Below, piece by piece: positions 50,592 to 58,145 of a DNA stretch of 64,000 nucleotides (positions are counted from its first letter, which is position 1; every line of letters starts with the position of its first letter). Made by a program: the position numbers and the translations under genes. The stretch is from JAEXZL01 sp049943125 (GTDB lineage Bacteria > Bacillota > Clostridia > Clostridiales > Clostridiaceae): assembly GCF_049943125.1 (NCBI RefSeq), contig NZ_CP188040.1, positions 1,612,001 to 1,676,000 on the forward strand. The letters run 5' to 3'. Below the pieces are notes generated by a model. It searched no databases. It was not told where the DNA came from and saw nothing but the letters and a program-made list of their open reading frames with translations.

Positions 50592-50927
50592 CTATCTATT
50601 TTCTTTTGAAGTAGTTGTGTACATATAATTTTCTTCTCCTGATAAGTATTTTCTATAATCCACTCTTACCAAATAAGTGCTTGAAGCTGCAGGATTGTGA
50701 AATGCTAAGTTCCCTGCCATGCCAAGATAGTTAATAGTCTTATCATTGTTTAGAGCCATTATGGGATCGGGTTTTCTTTCCGAAGCTTTTACACCATCTC
50801 CGAAAGTAAAACCCTCTTTATCTGCATTTCTAATAAAATCAGCAGAAGTTTCTTCATCTGCAAGGTAAAGATAGATTCTGCAGTTCGGTTCAAGCAAGTT
50901 TTCAAGTGTACGATTATTTTTAAGCAT
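50592..50927 (-). CDS. Orphan protein under S-box riboswitch control
   Basis: An 111-residue protein of no family I recognise, starting MLKNNRTLENLLEPNCRIYL and containing FGDGVKASERKPDPIMALNN. The frame is open to 51014, but that extension lies in the riboswitch; ATG 50927 has GGAGGG nine bases upstream. After its stop a second frame (50587 back to 50500) encodes EPLCHHSITIEEFKTIHAIF and ends KKYKGMNPL. A one-base shift would join it into a protein of about 140 residues, so a frameshift is possible. The SAM riboswitch suggests a role in methionine or SAM metabolism. Confidence 0.6.
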   Translation of the reverse strand: MLKNNRTLENLLEPNCRIYLYLADEETSADFIRNADKEGFTFGDGVKASERKPDPIMALNNDKTINYLGMAGNLAFHNPAASSTYLVRVDYRKYLSGEENYMYTTTSKENR

Positions 50928-50970
50928 AATAAATGCCCTCCTTAAAATGTGTTTACCACAAAGAGGGCAT

Positions 50971-51103
50971 AAAAATACTCCCATTGTTAATGATGGGAGT
51001 TGCGATCTGAACATTACCTCCCATCATACAAGCATTAGCACCTTACCTTTTGGCAGGTTGCTGTGCGGTCAACGAGCTTGTCTCTCGCGCACTCTTTATG
51101 GTG
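50971..51103 (-). promoter_or_regulatory. S-box (SAM-I) riboswitch with terminator
   Basis: Read on the minus strand. P1 is CACCATA/TATGATG (51097-51103 with 51022-51028), P2 is GTGCG/CGCAC, and P3 is CGAG/GCTCG. The conserved S-box signatures AAGAG, GAGAGA, AGCAACC and AAGGTGCTAAT follow in the right order. The expression platform is an antiterminator (ATGATGGGAG with CTCCCATCAT) that excludes a terminator (ACTCCCAT/ATGGGAGT, 50977-51000, then TATTTTTA). P1 shares bases with the antiterminator, so bound SAM should switch the gene off. Confidence 0.8.
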
Positions 51104-51108
51104 ATTAC

Positions 51109-51137
51109 AGTATAAACGATTAAAAACAGGAAATCAA
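51109..51137 (-). promoter_or_regulatory. Promoter of the riboswitch transcript
   Basis: On the minus strand TTGATT (51132-51137) and TATACT (51109-51114) are exactly 17 bases apart. Transcription would start at about 51102, at the first bases of P1. Repeat copy 7 begins three bases beyond the -35. Confidence 0.75.
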
Positions 51138-51140
51138 GAG

Positions 51141-51169
51141 GGTGACAGGCACATGAGTTATGACTTATT
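51141..51169 (+). repeat. 29-bp REP-like repeat, copy 7 (exact)
   Basis: Exact copy between the riboswitch promoter (minus strand) and the nitrilase gene (plus strand). The only copy not tied to a gene end or remnant visible here. Confidence 0.95.
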
Positions 51170-51283
51170 TTATTTTTTATAAGCTACAATAAGTAATCAT
51201 TAGTAATAACCCTCTTTACAAAATATGCTAAAATAAAAACAATAAGTCATTTCAATAAATAGTAATTTAAAGGGGTGGGTACT

Positions 51284-52162
51284 ATGAAAAATCTGAAAGT
51301 AGCTTTGCTACAGCTATTGCCTGAGGATACCTTAGAGAGAAATAAGGAAAAGGGATTAGAATATTGCAGAAGGGCTAAGGAAATGGGTGCAGACATTGTG
51401 TTGTTTCCTGAGATGTGGAGTGTTGGCTATAGTATTCCTGAAGATATAACAAAATTGAAAGAATCTGCTGTAGCTGCTGATAGTGATTTTGTTAACTCCT
51501 TTGGTAAGCTTGCAAGGGAGCTTAATATGGCTATCGGAATAACCTTCCTTGAGGAGTATGAGCCATTACCAAGGAACACCCTCTGCCTCTTTGATCGTTA
51601 TGGCAGAAATGTACTTACCTATGCAAAGGTACATACCTGTGATTTTGGTGATGAATGCAGATTAACGCCAGGAGATGATTTTTATGTTGCCGACTTAGAT
51701 ACAGAACAGGGTGATGTAAAAATAGGTGCAATGATTTGCTATGACAGAGAGTTTCCTGAAAGTGCAAGAGTTCTTATGCTTAAAGGTGCTGAGATTATTT
51801 TAGTGCCAAATGCTTGCCCCATGGAGATAAATCGTCTTTCACAGCTGAGGGCAAGGGCATATGAAAATATGGTAGGCATTGCAACAGTAAATTATCCAAA
51901 AGGAAAGCCTGACTGCAATGGTCATTCTACTGCCTTTGATGGGATTGCATACAAGCCCTCTGATTCTGGTTCAAGAGATACTCTTATTATTGAGGCTGGT
52001 GAGCGAGAAGGGATTTATATGGCCGATTTTCCTATTGATGAAATAAGAGAATACAGAAGTCAAGAAGTCCATGGCAACGCATACCGTCAGCCGCAGAAAT
52101 ACAAATTGCTTATTTCTGAAAGCATTGAAGAGCCGTTTATTAGAGAGGATTACAGAAAATAG
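51284..52162 (+). CDS. Nitrilase-superfamily carbon-nitrogen hydrolase
   Basis: A 292-residue amidase of the CN-hydrolase fold. The Glu is in VLFPEMWSVGYS, the Lys in YAKVHTCDFGDE and the nucleophile Cys in GAMICYDREFPESARVL. The closing segment YMADFPIDEIREYR is typical of family members acting on small amides or carbamoyl groups. The frame opens at GTG 51275, but AAAGGGG is best spaced for ATG 51284. Substrate unknown. Confidence 0.9.
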   Translation: MKNLKVALLQLLPEDTLERNKEKGLEYCRRAKEMGADIVLFPEMWSVGYSIPEDITKLKESAVAADSDFVNSFGKLARELNMAIGITFLEEYEPLPRNTLCLFDRYGRNVLTYAKVHTCDFGDECRLTPGDDFYVADLDTEQGDVKIGAMICYDREFPESARVLMLKGAEIILVPNACPMEINRLSQLRARAYENMVGIATVNYPKGKPDCNGHSTAFDGIAYKPSDSGSRDTLIIEAGEREGIYMADFPIDEIREYRSQEVHGNAYRQPQKYKLLISESIEEPFIREDYRK

Positions 52163-52604
52163 TATAAGAAAGGCAGAAAACAATCAGAACATATTTAATG
52201 AAAATAAAACCTCAATTAATGAGGATATGACATAAGTAAATGCGATTTTTACTAAAACTGGATAATAAAAAATAAGAGATAATAAGTAGAATATAAAGTT
52301 CCTATACCATTAGTTATAATGTGTCTGAGGAATTTTTTATTTCAATAGTTTACCAAAAAATGTATATATGAGATATAATTATAGATAGTAATTATTAGTC
52401 CATTTATAGAAAATATAACTTAATAATAGTGTCTAGTATCTAATCTGTCTCCGCAGGGAGGCCTTATACTAAAATGATAGACAGAAATCACAGTGAGTTC
52501 CTTTGGAGATACCCGTGCCTTTAGTAAAACGAGTAAAGGAGAAGGACAAAGAATAAGTCCTAAGGGTAAGGTTGATTATCTATTAAAAAGAAAGAGATGA
52601 TTAA
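52163..52604. other. Gap upstream of the DUF6273 gene
   Basis: The first 260 bases are AT-rich without features. The last 175 are richer in G and C and hold the structured leader described separately. Confidence 0.5.
52431..52568 (+). ncRNA. Structured RNA leader, unidentified
   Basis: Domain 1 is closed by GTCTA (52431-52435) and TAGAC (52478-52482). It contains GTAT/ATAC and a CTCC-GCAG-GGAG hairpin. Domain 2 is a three-way junction: TACCC/GGGTA (52510-52514 with 52564-52568), CCTTTA/TAAAGG (52518-52523 with 52534-52539) and GGAC/GTCC (52544-52547 with 52557-52560). GTTCCTT near 52498 could pair alternatively with AAGGAC. No riboswitch class I know matches. It lies 36 bases before the DUF6273 gene. 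Confidence 0.45.
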
Positions 52605-53222
52605 ATGGAAGATATTATAATCGACTCATCATTATCATTCGGCGGTTATAATTGGAGAGTACTTGACATACAAAATAACGCTGCTTTGGTTATAACTGAA
52701 GAAATAATAGAACAACGATCTTATCATGATGCTTATAAAGATATAACATGGTCTGACTGCTCACTCCGAAAATATCTTAATGGTGAATTCTATGACAAAC
52801 TCAATGTAACGGATAAATCAAGAATAATTCCGGTGTTAAATAAAAATCTGGACAATCAGTGGTATGGTTCCAAGGGAGGAGCAGATACAGAAGATAGTAT
52901 ATTTTTATTAAGTATTGAGGAAGTGTGCAAGTATTTTGGAGATAGTCGTTCAAAACTACAAAACCGAGGAAAAAATCAAAGATACTGGTATCAAAGAAAA
53001 GATGAAAACAACAGTAAGCGAATAGCAAGACTTCTTGGCAAAGAAGGGAGTTGGTGGTGGTGGCTTCGGTCGCCAGGCCGCGATAATGTAAAAGCCGTGT
53101 ACATCTTCGGGACCGACGGTAATATAGGAATCCACGGTAACAATATACTGAAAGGCAACATCAGCGATGGTAAATGTACAGGCGGTGTTCGTCCTGCTTT
53201 GTGGCTAAAGCTGGAATTGTAA
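52605..53222 (+). CDS. DUF6273 C-type-lectin-like protein
   Basis: A 205-residue protein. It begins with a small beta part (SLSFGGYNWRVLDIQNNAAL, ITWSDCSLRKYLNGEFYDKL) and ends in the DUF6273 signature: WWWWLRSPGRD, a string of short Gly/Asn-rich strands with GNIGIHGNN, and GVRPALWLKLEL. The fold is related to the C-type-lectin/FGE scaffold used by variable proteins of diversity-generating retroelements. The Gly/Asn-rich end is more G/C-rich than the rest. No reverse transcriptase is in this window. The ribosome-binding site (AAAGAGATG) is weak. Confidence 0.75.
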   Translation: MEDIIIDSSLSFGGYNWRVLDIQNNAALVITEEIIEQRSYHDAYKDITWSDCSLRKYLNGEFYDKLNVTDKSRIIPVLNKNLDNQWYGSKGGADTEDSIFLLSIEEVCKYFGDSRSKLQNRGKNQRYWYQRKDENNSKRIARLLGKEGSWWWWLRSPGRDNVKAVYIFGTDGNIGIHGNNILKGNISDGKCTGGVRPALWLKLEL

Positions 53223-53294
53223 GTCTTGGATCGCTTTCAAAGTGGTTTGACAATAATTGCAGCATAAAATAATTAAAATTAAAGGAGAATTAAA

Positions 53295-53771
53295 ATGAGC
53301 AAGTATGAAAATGCCATGAAACTTATGGAGGAGCGTTGCGGAAATGGTAAAGAAGAAGTTATTGCCCTTGCGACAATATCAGTAGCCCCTAACGCTGCCG
53401 GTAACCCTCGTCCTTCTGCCCGTATGGTATGCGCCTATTATGAAGACGGGGCATTTTATGTTTCTACGGACGCAAAAAAGAATAAAATGCTGCAAATTGA
53501 GAAGAACAATGAGGTTTCCGTCTGCGGGTTTGGTTGGTACGCTTTACAAGGTACGGCTGAAAATCTAGGTTGGGTTAAGGACCAGAAGAATGCGGAAATC
53601 AGAGCCAAGTTTAAAAAAATATTCGATTGGTTCGATGAAGTTGGCGACGAAGATAATCCAAGCTCAATTGTTCTTCGTATCTCTCTCACAGAGGGTACCA
53701 TTACTGATGATGAAATGAAATACGGAGAACGTCTGTATGAAGTTGATTTTATCAATAAAACTGTAAAATAA
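53295..53771 (+). CDS. Pyridoxamine-phosphate-oxidase-fold flavin-binding protein
   Basis: A 158-residue split-barrel protein of the PNPOx-like group. PRPSARMVCAYYEDGAFYVS and TDAKKNKMLQIEKNNEVSVC are the conserved FMN-binding strands, then CGFGWYALQGTAE. It ends RLYEVDFINKTVK. Base composition is more G/C-rich than in its neighbours and similar to the DUF6273 gene before it. ATG after AAAGGAG. Confidence 0.85.
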   Translation: MSKYENAMKLMEERCGNGKEEVIALATISVAPNAAGNPRPSARMVCAYYEDGAFYVSTDAKKNKMLQIEKNNEVSVCGFGWYALQGTAENLGWVKDQKNAEIRAKFKKIFDWFDEVGDEDNPSSIVLRISLTEGTITDDEMKYGERLYEVDFINKTVK

Positions 53772-53852
53772 ATCCGTAAAGAATAAGCGCTTTCTAACTG
53801 GAGAGCGAAAGAACACTACTACTTTATTATCAATATTTCTAACTTAGTTTTC

Positions 53853-53889
53853 AAAAACCCAACATTAAACAGTTTAATGTTGGGTTTTT
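53853..53889. terminator. Bidirectional terminator
   Basis: AAAAACCCAACATTAAAC (53853-53870) pairs perfectly with GTTTAATGTTGGGTTTTT (53872-53889). Confidence 0.95.
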
Positions 53890-53973
53890 GGCGTATTTGC
53901 AAATGGTGTAGCCATCGGTCATTATCTTGTGAAGAACTTGCGGATTTTCATTGGAAAAATGAGTTCCTATTTT

Positions 53974-55083
53974 TTATATAATTTTACTTACTTGCTCAAT
54001 AACAGTGTCAATTTCTTCTTTTGTTGTATATCTTCCCAGGCTAAATCGTACAGCTCCACGTCCTATATCTTCAGAAACTCCAATTGCATTTAAAACAGGT
54101 GAAATTGATATATTGCCTGAATGGCAAGCGGATCCTGTGGATGCAGCAACATTATCTAAGCTGCCTAAAATCTCATGTCCATTAAAACCTAGAAAGCTTA
54201 TGTTTAATGTGTTAGGAAGCTTTTTTTTAGGATGACCATTTAAATGTATTCTATCTCCAAAGATATTTTTAAGCTTATTATAAAAGTAATCAGTTAAAAG
54301 CTTGATATTATCATTTTTCAATTCATTCTTTGCAATTTCACATGCCTTCCCTAAGGCAACATCAAAAATAATATTTTCTGTACCAGCACGTCTTCCATTT
54401 TCATGACCTGCACCATGAATCAATTGTTCAATGGTTATACCCTTCCTAATATACAGCGCTCCAATCCCTTTAGGTGCATATAGCTTATGTCCTGCGATGG
54501 TTAAGAAATCAACGCCTAGAGCAGTAACATCAACAGGTACTTTCCCTAAGGATTGTGAAGCATCTGTATGTAACAATATATTATGTTTTTCACAGATCTC
54601 AGAAATCTCATTTATTGGTTGAAGTGTTCCAGTTTCATTATTGGAATGCATAATGGTCACAAGTATTGTCCTATCGGTAATCATACCTTCTAGCTTTGAT
54701 ATATCCACTATTCCATACTGATCCACAGGTAAGTAGCTTATTTCATATCCTAGCTTCTCAAGATATTTACATGGATTAAGCACAGCAGGATGCTCCACTT
54801 GTGATGTAATAATATGATTTCCTTTAGTTTTGTATGTCTGAGCTACGCCCTTGATAACCATATTGTTTGATTCGCTTCCGCCACTTGTAAAGATTATTTC
54901 TTCTGGAGAACAATTTATTAAATCAGCAACCTGAAGCCTTGCCGTTTCAACGGCTTTTTTTGAAGCCACTCCCAGCTCATGGGTACTAGAAGGATTACCG
55001 TAGTTTCCATAGATGTATGGTAACATAGCCTCGGCAACCTCCTTATCTATCGGTGTTGTAGCATTATAATCTAAATAAATCAT
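53974..55083 (-). CDS. Cysteine desulfurase, NifS/IscS type
   Basis: A 369-residue PLP enzyme removing sulfur from cysteine. It starts MIYLDYNATTPIDKEV, has TSGGSESNNMVIKG and HTDASQSLGK. The PLP Lys is in IAGHKLYAPKGIGALY and the active Cys in STGSACHSGNISISP. No iscU, iscR or thiI lies beside it, so its sulfur acceptor is not evident. It may serve Fe-S or tRNA thiolation, or supply a radical SAM cluster. ATG after AAGGAAGG. Confidence 0.92.
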   Translation of the reverse strand: MIYLDYNATTPIDKEVAEAMLPYIYGNYGNPSSTHELGVASKKAVETARLQVADLINCSPEEIIFTSGGSESNNMVIKGVAQTYKTKGNHIITSQVEHPAVLNPCKYLEKLGYEISYLPVDQYGIVDISKLEGMITDRTILVTIMHSNNETGTLQPINEISEICEKHNILLHTDASQSLGKVPVDVTALGVDFLTIAGHKLYAPKGIGALYIRKGITIEQLIHGAGHENGRRAGTENIIFDVALGKACEIAKNELKNDNIKLLTDYFYNKLKNIFGDRIHLNGHPKKKLPNTLNISFLGFNGHEILGSLDNVAASTGSACHSGNISISPVLNAIGVSEDIGRGAVRFSLGRYTTKEEIDTVIEQVSKII

Positions 55084-55441
55084 ACGGCCTTCCTTTCGTT
55101 TAATTATTCCTTAAATATATCTTAGTACAGCTATCCATAAGCTTGCATAAAACCTATATGCAGCTTATAGATTAATTATTTTATTACATAGGAAAATTTG
55201 TAAATGTAATATAGGAAAATAGTATCACAGTCTTAAGGATATATACATTATTATTTGGATTTTTTTGTATTTTGTAAATCTATAATATCTCCTGCCTATA
55301 TGGAAATTCACTATCAGTAGACAAGGAAAAAACGGAGAAACATGATTTTTGATATATATTCAGTGAATGCTGAAGAATGTGAAATTTTAGGTTTTAATAT
55401 GCTATAATAGACTAAGATTTAACATAATTGGAGGAAATGCT
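55084..55441. other. Gap before the radical SAM cluster
   Basis: AT-rich, without an ORF. Near its right end TATAAT at 55403-55408 is preceded by TG one base away (extended -10) and by a weak -35, TGAAAT at 55380-55385. This is the probable promoter of the 55.4-62.2 kb operon. Confidence 0.5.
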
Positions 55442-56518
55442 GTGCACCTGATTCAATGCAATAAAAATAACTATAAAGCTTATTTGCGCTTTATAAAAGA
55501 TATATACAAAGATAATAGCGGGTATAAGGACTCTATATCTGTTCTTTTAAAGCCTATTCTCACAGGTAAAAGTGAGTTTAGTAAGCATGCATTCATATGT
55601 CCCGTTATGGTTTTTGATGATAATAAAATTTCTGCAGCAGCTACCTTCATCCAGGCAGATAATTACAAGGATGTGCTTCAAATTGCCTTTTTTGAAGCTC
55701 TGCCAGGATGCCAAAAGGCTGTAGATTTCATTATAGATACTGCAAAAGATATGTGTAGAGAAAGAAATATACCCAGCATTACCGTTGGATTAAATGGACA
55801 TGTAAACTATGGTCTCGGATTATTAAGCGATAATTATGACCTTCCTTTAAGCTTCGGGAGCAATTACAACCCGCCTTATTATATAGATTATTTTAGTAAG
55901 TATAAGTCTAATGAACATACCTTAGTTTCCTATTGCGGAGAAATGGACAGCTTTAATTTTAATTCCTATAAGCGAGTTATAGAAAAGATAAATTCGAAGT
56001 TTACCTTCAGAAATATCAGCTTCAGGAATTTTAAGGATGATTTAAAAATATATACGGATTTAAATAATAGGATTTTTAGTAGTCATCCCTTCTATTTTAA
56101 GCGTAGCTATCAGGAGGATTATGAATTATTCAGGGATCTGAAGCTTTTTCTTAAGGAGGAAAATTTAATCTTTGTACTTAAGGATGGAGAGCCTATAGGC
56201 TTTATGCTTTGGTATCCAGATTATAATCAATTGATTCCTGAGGGGAAGAACATAGGTGTTGATACCTTTGTAAAAAACAAGCTGTTTTCTGATAAGATAG
56301 ATACCTTTAAGATTATAGAAATGGGAGTCTTAAGTGAATATCAAAACACTGGAGCAATTTTAGGCTTATTTAATCAATGCTATAACTACACAAAAAACAG
56401 ATACGACCATTATGAAACCAGCTGGATATTAAACAGCAATTTTAAATCTAAAAATTTCGGTGTAAAGTGGGCGGAAGAAGAGTACAAGCATTATAAAGTA
56501 TATGAGATAGAGGTATAG
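55442..56518 (+). CDS. GNAT-like protein of the radical SAM cluster (1)
   Basis: A 358-residue protein. The C-terminal half has features of a GNAT acyltransferase: LIFVLKDGEPIGFMLWYPDY, then IIEMGVLSEYQNTGAILGLF, where the acyl-CoA loop lies. The N-terminal half may be a second, decayed GNAT copy (FDDNKISAAATFIQ). Start GTG after GGAGG with good spacing. First gene of the operon; eight bases separate it from the next. Substrate unknown. Confidence 0.6.
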   Translation: MHLIQCNKNNYKAYLRFIKDIYKDNSGYKDSISVLLKPILTGKSEFSKHAFICPVMVFDDNKISAAATFIQADNYKDVLQIAFFEALPGCQKAVDFIIDTAKDMCRERNIPSITVGLNGHVNYGLGLLSDNYDLPLSFGSNYNPPYYIDYFSKYKSNEHTLVSYCGEMDSFNFNSYKRVIEKINSKFTFRNISFRNFKDDLKIYTDLNNRIFSSHPFYFKRSYQEDYELFRDLKLFLKEENLIFVLKDGEPIGFMLWYPDYNQLIPEGKNIGVDTFVKNKLFSDKIDTFKIIEMGVLSEYQNTGAILGLFNQCYNYTKNRYDHYETSWILNSNFKSKNFGVKWAEEEYKHYKVYEIEV

Positions 56519-56526
56519 AGAGAATT

Positions 56527-57507
56527 ATGATAGAAGTCTTTGATGAAATCCTTAAGGTTCCCGAGAAATGGGACAATATCTTTTCTGAAAGCAGCTACCT
56601 ATCTAAAAATATTTTAAGCATTCTAGAACACTCCAATCCCTGCAGCCAAAGCTATGTGATTATAAATGATAGAAGCGCTTTTGTTGTCTATAAATTGGTT
56701 TTGGACATATTCTCCTATTCTAAATTAAAGCTGAATTTAAAGGTCAATATAATAGGAGTTCCCTGCTCCGTGGCAAAGAGCGGCTATAAAGTCCATGAAG
56801 ATGATATTCAGGAAATGGTGGACTATATAAAAAAGGAAAAGGGCAGCTACATTATTTTAAATTCCGATGATAGCTTTCTCAGTGAACAGCTTATAACAGG
56901 GGAAACACTGCCTACCTGTAAGCTTAATATAAACTGGGACAGCATTGAGGATTATAAGAAAGACCTTAGAAGTCATTATAGATATAGGTTAAATTCTGCA
57001 ATGAAGAAGAGCAGAGACTTGAAGGTTAGAAAGCTTGAATGTAACTCTAATTTTAATGAGGAGCTTTATGCACTTTATGAAGAGGTATATGAAAAATCTG
57101 ATTATAAGCTAGAGAAGCTGACCATAGATTTCTTTAGAGATATACCTTCTGAAATATATGTGTTTTATATAGAGGATAAGGCCGCAGCTTTTGTTCAAAT
57201 GGGAAGCATCAATAATGAGCTTAATTTCATTTTTGGAGGCCTCAATTATTCCTTGAATCATAAATATGATTTGTACATGAATATGCTGATTTTTATATTA
57301 AGCTATGGAATTGAAAATAAATACTCCTCCATAGATTTTGGACAAACTGCTGAGGATACTAAAATGAAACTTGGTGCTATTCATCAGAGAAAATATATGC
57401 ATATATATCATCCAAGCTCTATTGTGAGATATTTCATAGGGCTTTTTATAGGAAGCCTTAGCTATAAGCCATTACAGGCAAAATTTCAAGTGTTTAAGGG
57501 AGAATAA
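56527..57507 (+). CDS. FemAB-like GNAT acyltransferase of the cluster (2)
   Basis: A 326-residue protein similar in layout to FemAB/BioF2-like GNAT_6 proteins. The core has YKKDLRSHYRYRLNSAMKKS, then FVQMGSINNELNFIFGGLNY and IDFGQTAEDTKMKLGAIHQR. Proteins of this kind transfer aminoacyl or acyl groups onto amines. It overlaps the cluster and is three bases from the methyltransferase gene, so a joint role in tailoring the same product is likely. Confidence 0.65.
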   Translation: MIEVFDEILKVPEKWDNIFSESSYLSKNILSILEHSNPCSQSYVIINDRSAFVVYKLVLDIFSYSKLKLNLKVNIIGVPCSVAKSGYKVHEDDIQEMVDYIKKEKGSYIILNSDDSFLSEQLITGETLPTCKLNINWDSIEDYKKDLRSHYRYRLNSAMKKSRDLKVRKLECNSNFNEELYALYEEVYEKSDYKLEKLTIDFFRDIPSEIYVFYIEDKAAAFVQMGSINNELNFIFGGLNYSLNHKYDLYMNMLIFILSYGIENKYSSIDFGQTAEDTKMKLGAIHQRKYMHIYHPSSIVRYFIGLFIGSLSYKPLQAKFQVFKGE

Positions 57508-57510
57508 CCA

Positions 57511-58143
57511 ATGATTGGAGTAAAGATATGGGACTTTTGGGCCGACAAATATGAAAGGCTATGGGTTCAAAAATATTCATTATCACCTACAAGAAGAGAC
57601 ATTATAAAAGAGCTTAAAGAGATCATAAAGGAAGATAGAGAATATAGAATTTTAGACATGGGCTGTGGAACAGGACAGCTTATTAGAGATATAAAGAAAG
57701 AGTTTACTGGCTTTAATATTAAATTTACTGGGGTGGATATTTCACCTAAGATGATAGAAGCAGCTAAGGAGAAGGACAGGGAAGCTGATTATTTAAATTC
57801 TAGTATTGAAGAGTTTAATGGACAGCCTTCCAGCTTTGACATAATTGTGTGTACCCATTCCTTTCCCTACTATTCAAATAAAGAGGAAGCAATAAATAAG
57901 TTTCATTATTTATTAAAGGAAGAGGGACATTTATTTTTAGCCCAAGCCTCTGCTAACTCCCTGTATGACCATTTCATTATGTTTTTTGTTAAATTCACCA
58001 CCAGCAGTGCAAAATACCTATCAATAAGTGCTATGAGAAAGCTAACTAAGGATAGGCTTCAAATGATAAAGATAAATAATATTAAGGAGAAGGCCTTCAT
58101 GCCGACCATAGCTTTATTTCTCCTGAAAAAGGGTGGTAATTAA
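57511..58143 (+). CDS. Class I SAM-dependent methyltransferase
   Basis: A 210-residue methyltransferase. The SAM-binding loop ILDMGCGTGQLIRDI is near residue 47, followed by FTGVDISPKMIEAAKEKD and FDIIVCTHSFPYYSNKEEA. The rest is helical. Two bases separate its stop from the first radical SAM gene, so it belongs to the operon. The target group is not evident. Confidence 0.85.
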   Translation: MIGVKIWDFWADKYERLWVQKYSLSPTRRDIIKELKEIIKEDREYRILDMGCGTGQLIRDIKKEFTGFNIKFTGVDISPKMIEAAKEKDREADYLNSSIEEFNGQPSSFDIIVCTHSFPYYSNKEEAINKFHYLLKEEGHLFLAQASANSLYDHFIMFFVKFTTSSAKYLSISAMRKLTKDRLQMIKINNIKEKAFMPTIALFLLKKGGN

Positions 58144-58145
58144 TA

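Noticed and set aside
50928..51014. N-terminal extension of the riboswitch-controlled ORF (MFRSQLPSLTMG...)
   Set aside because: The extension translates the terminator and antiterminator of the riboswitch; the ATG at 50927 has its own GGAGGG.
51241..51250. AATAAGTCAT, an inverted 10-bp match to the end of the 29-bp repeat
   Set aside because: Only the AT-rich 10-base tail is shared and the GGTGACAGGCAC part is missing; chance is likely.
52518..52600. Possible coding remnant in the structured leader (KGEGQRISPKGKVDYLL)
   Set aside because: No start, no ribosome-binding site and no known family; paired stems explain the segment better. Kept only as an alternative.
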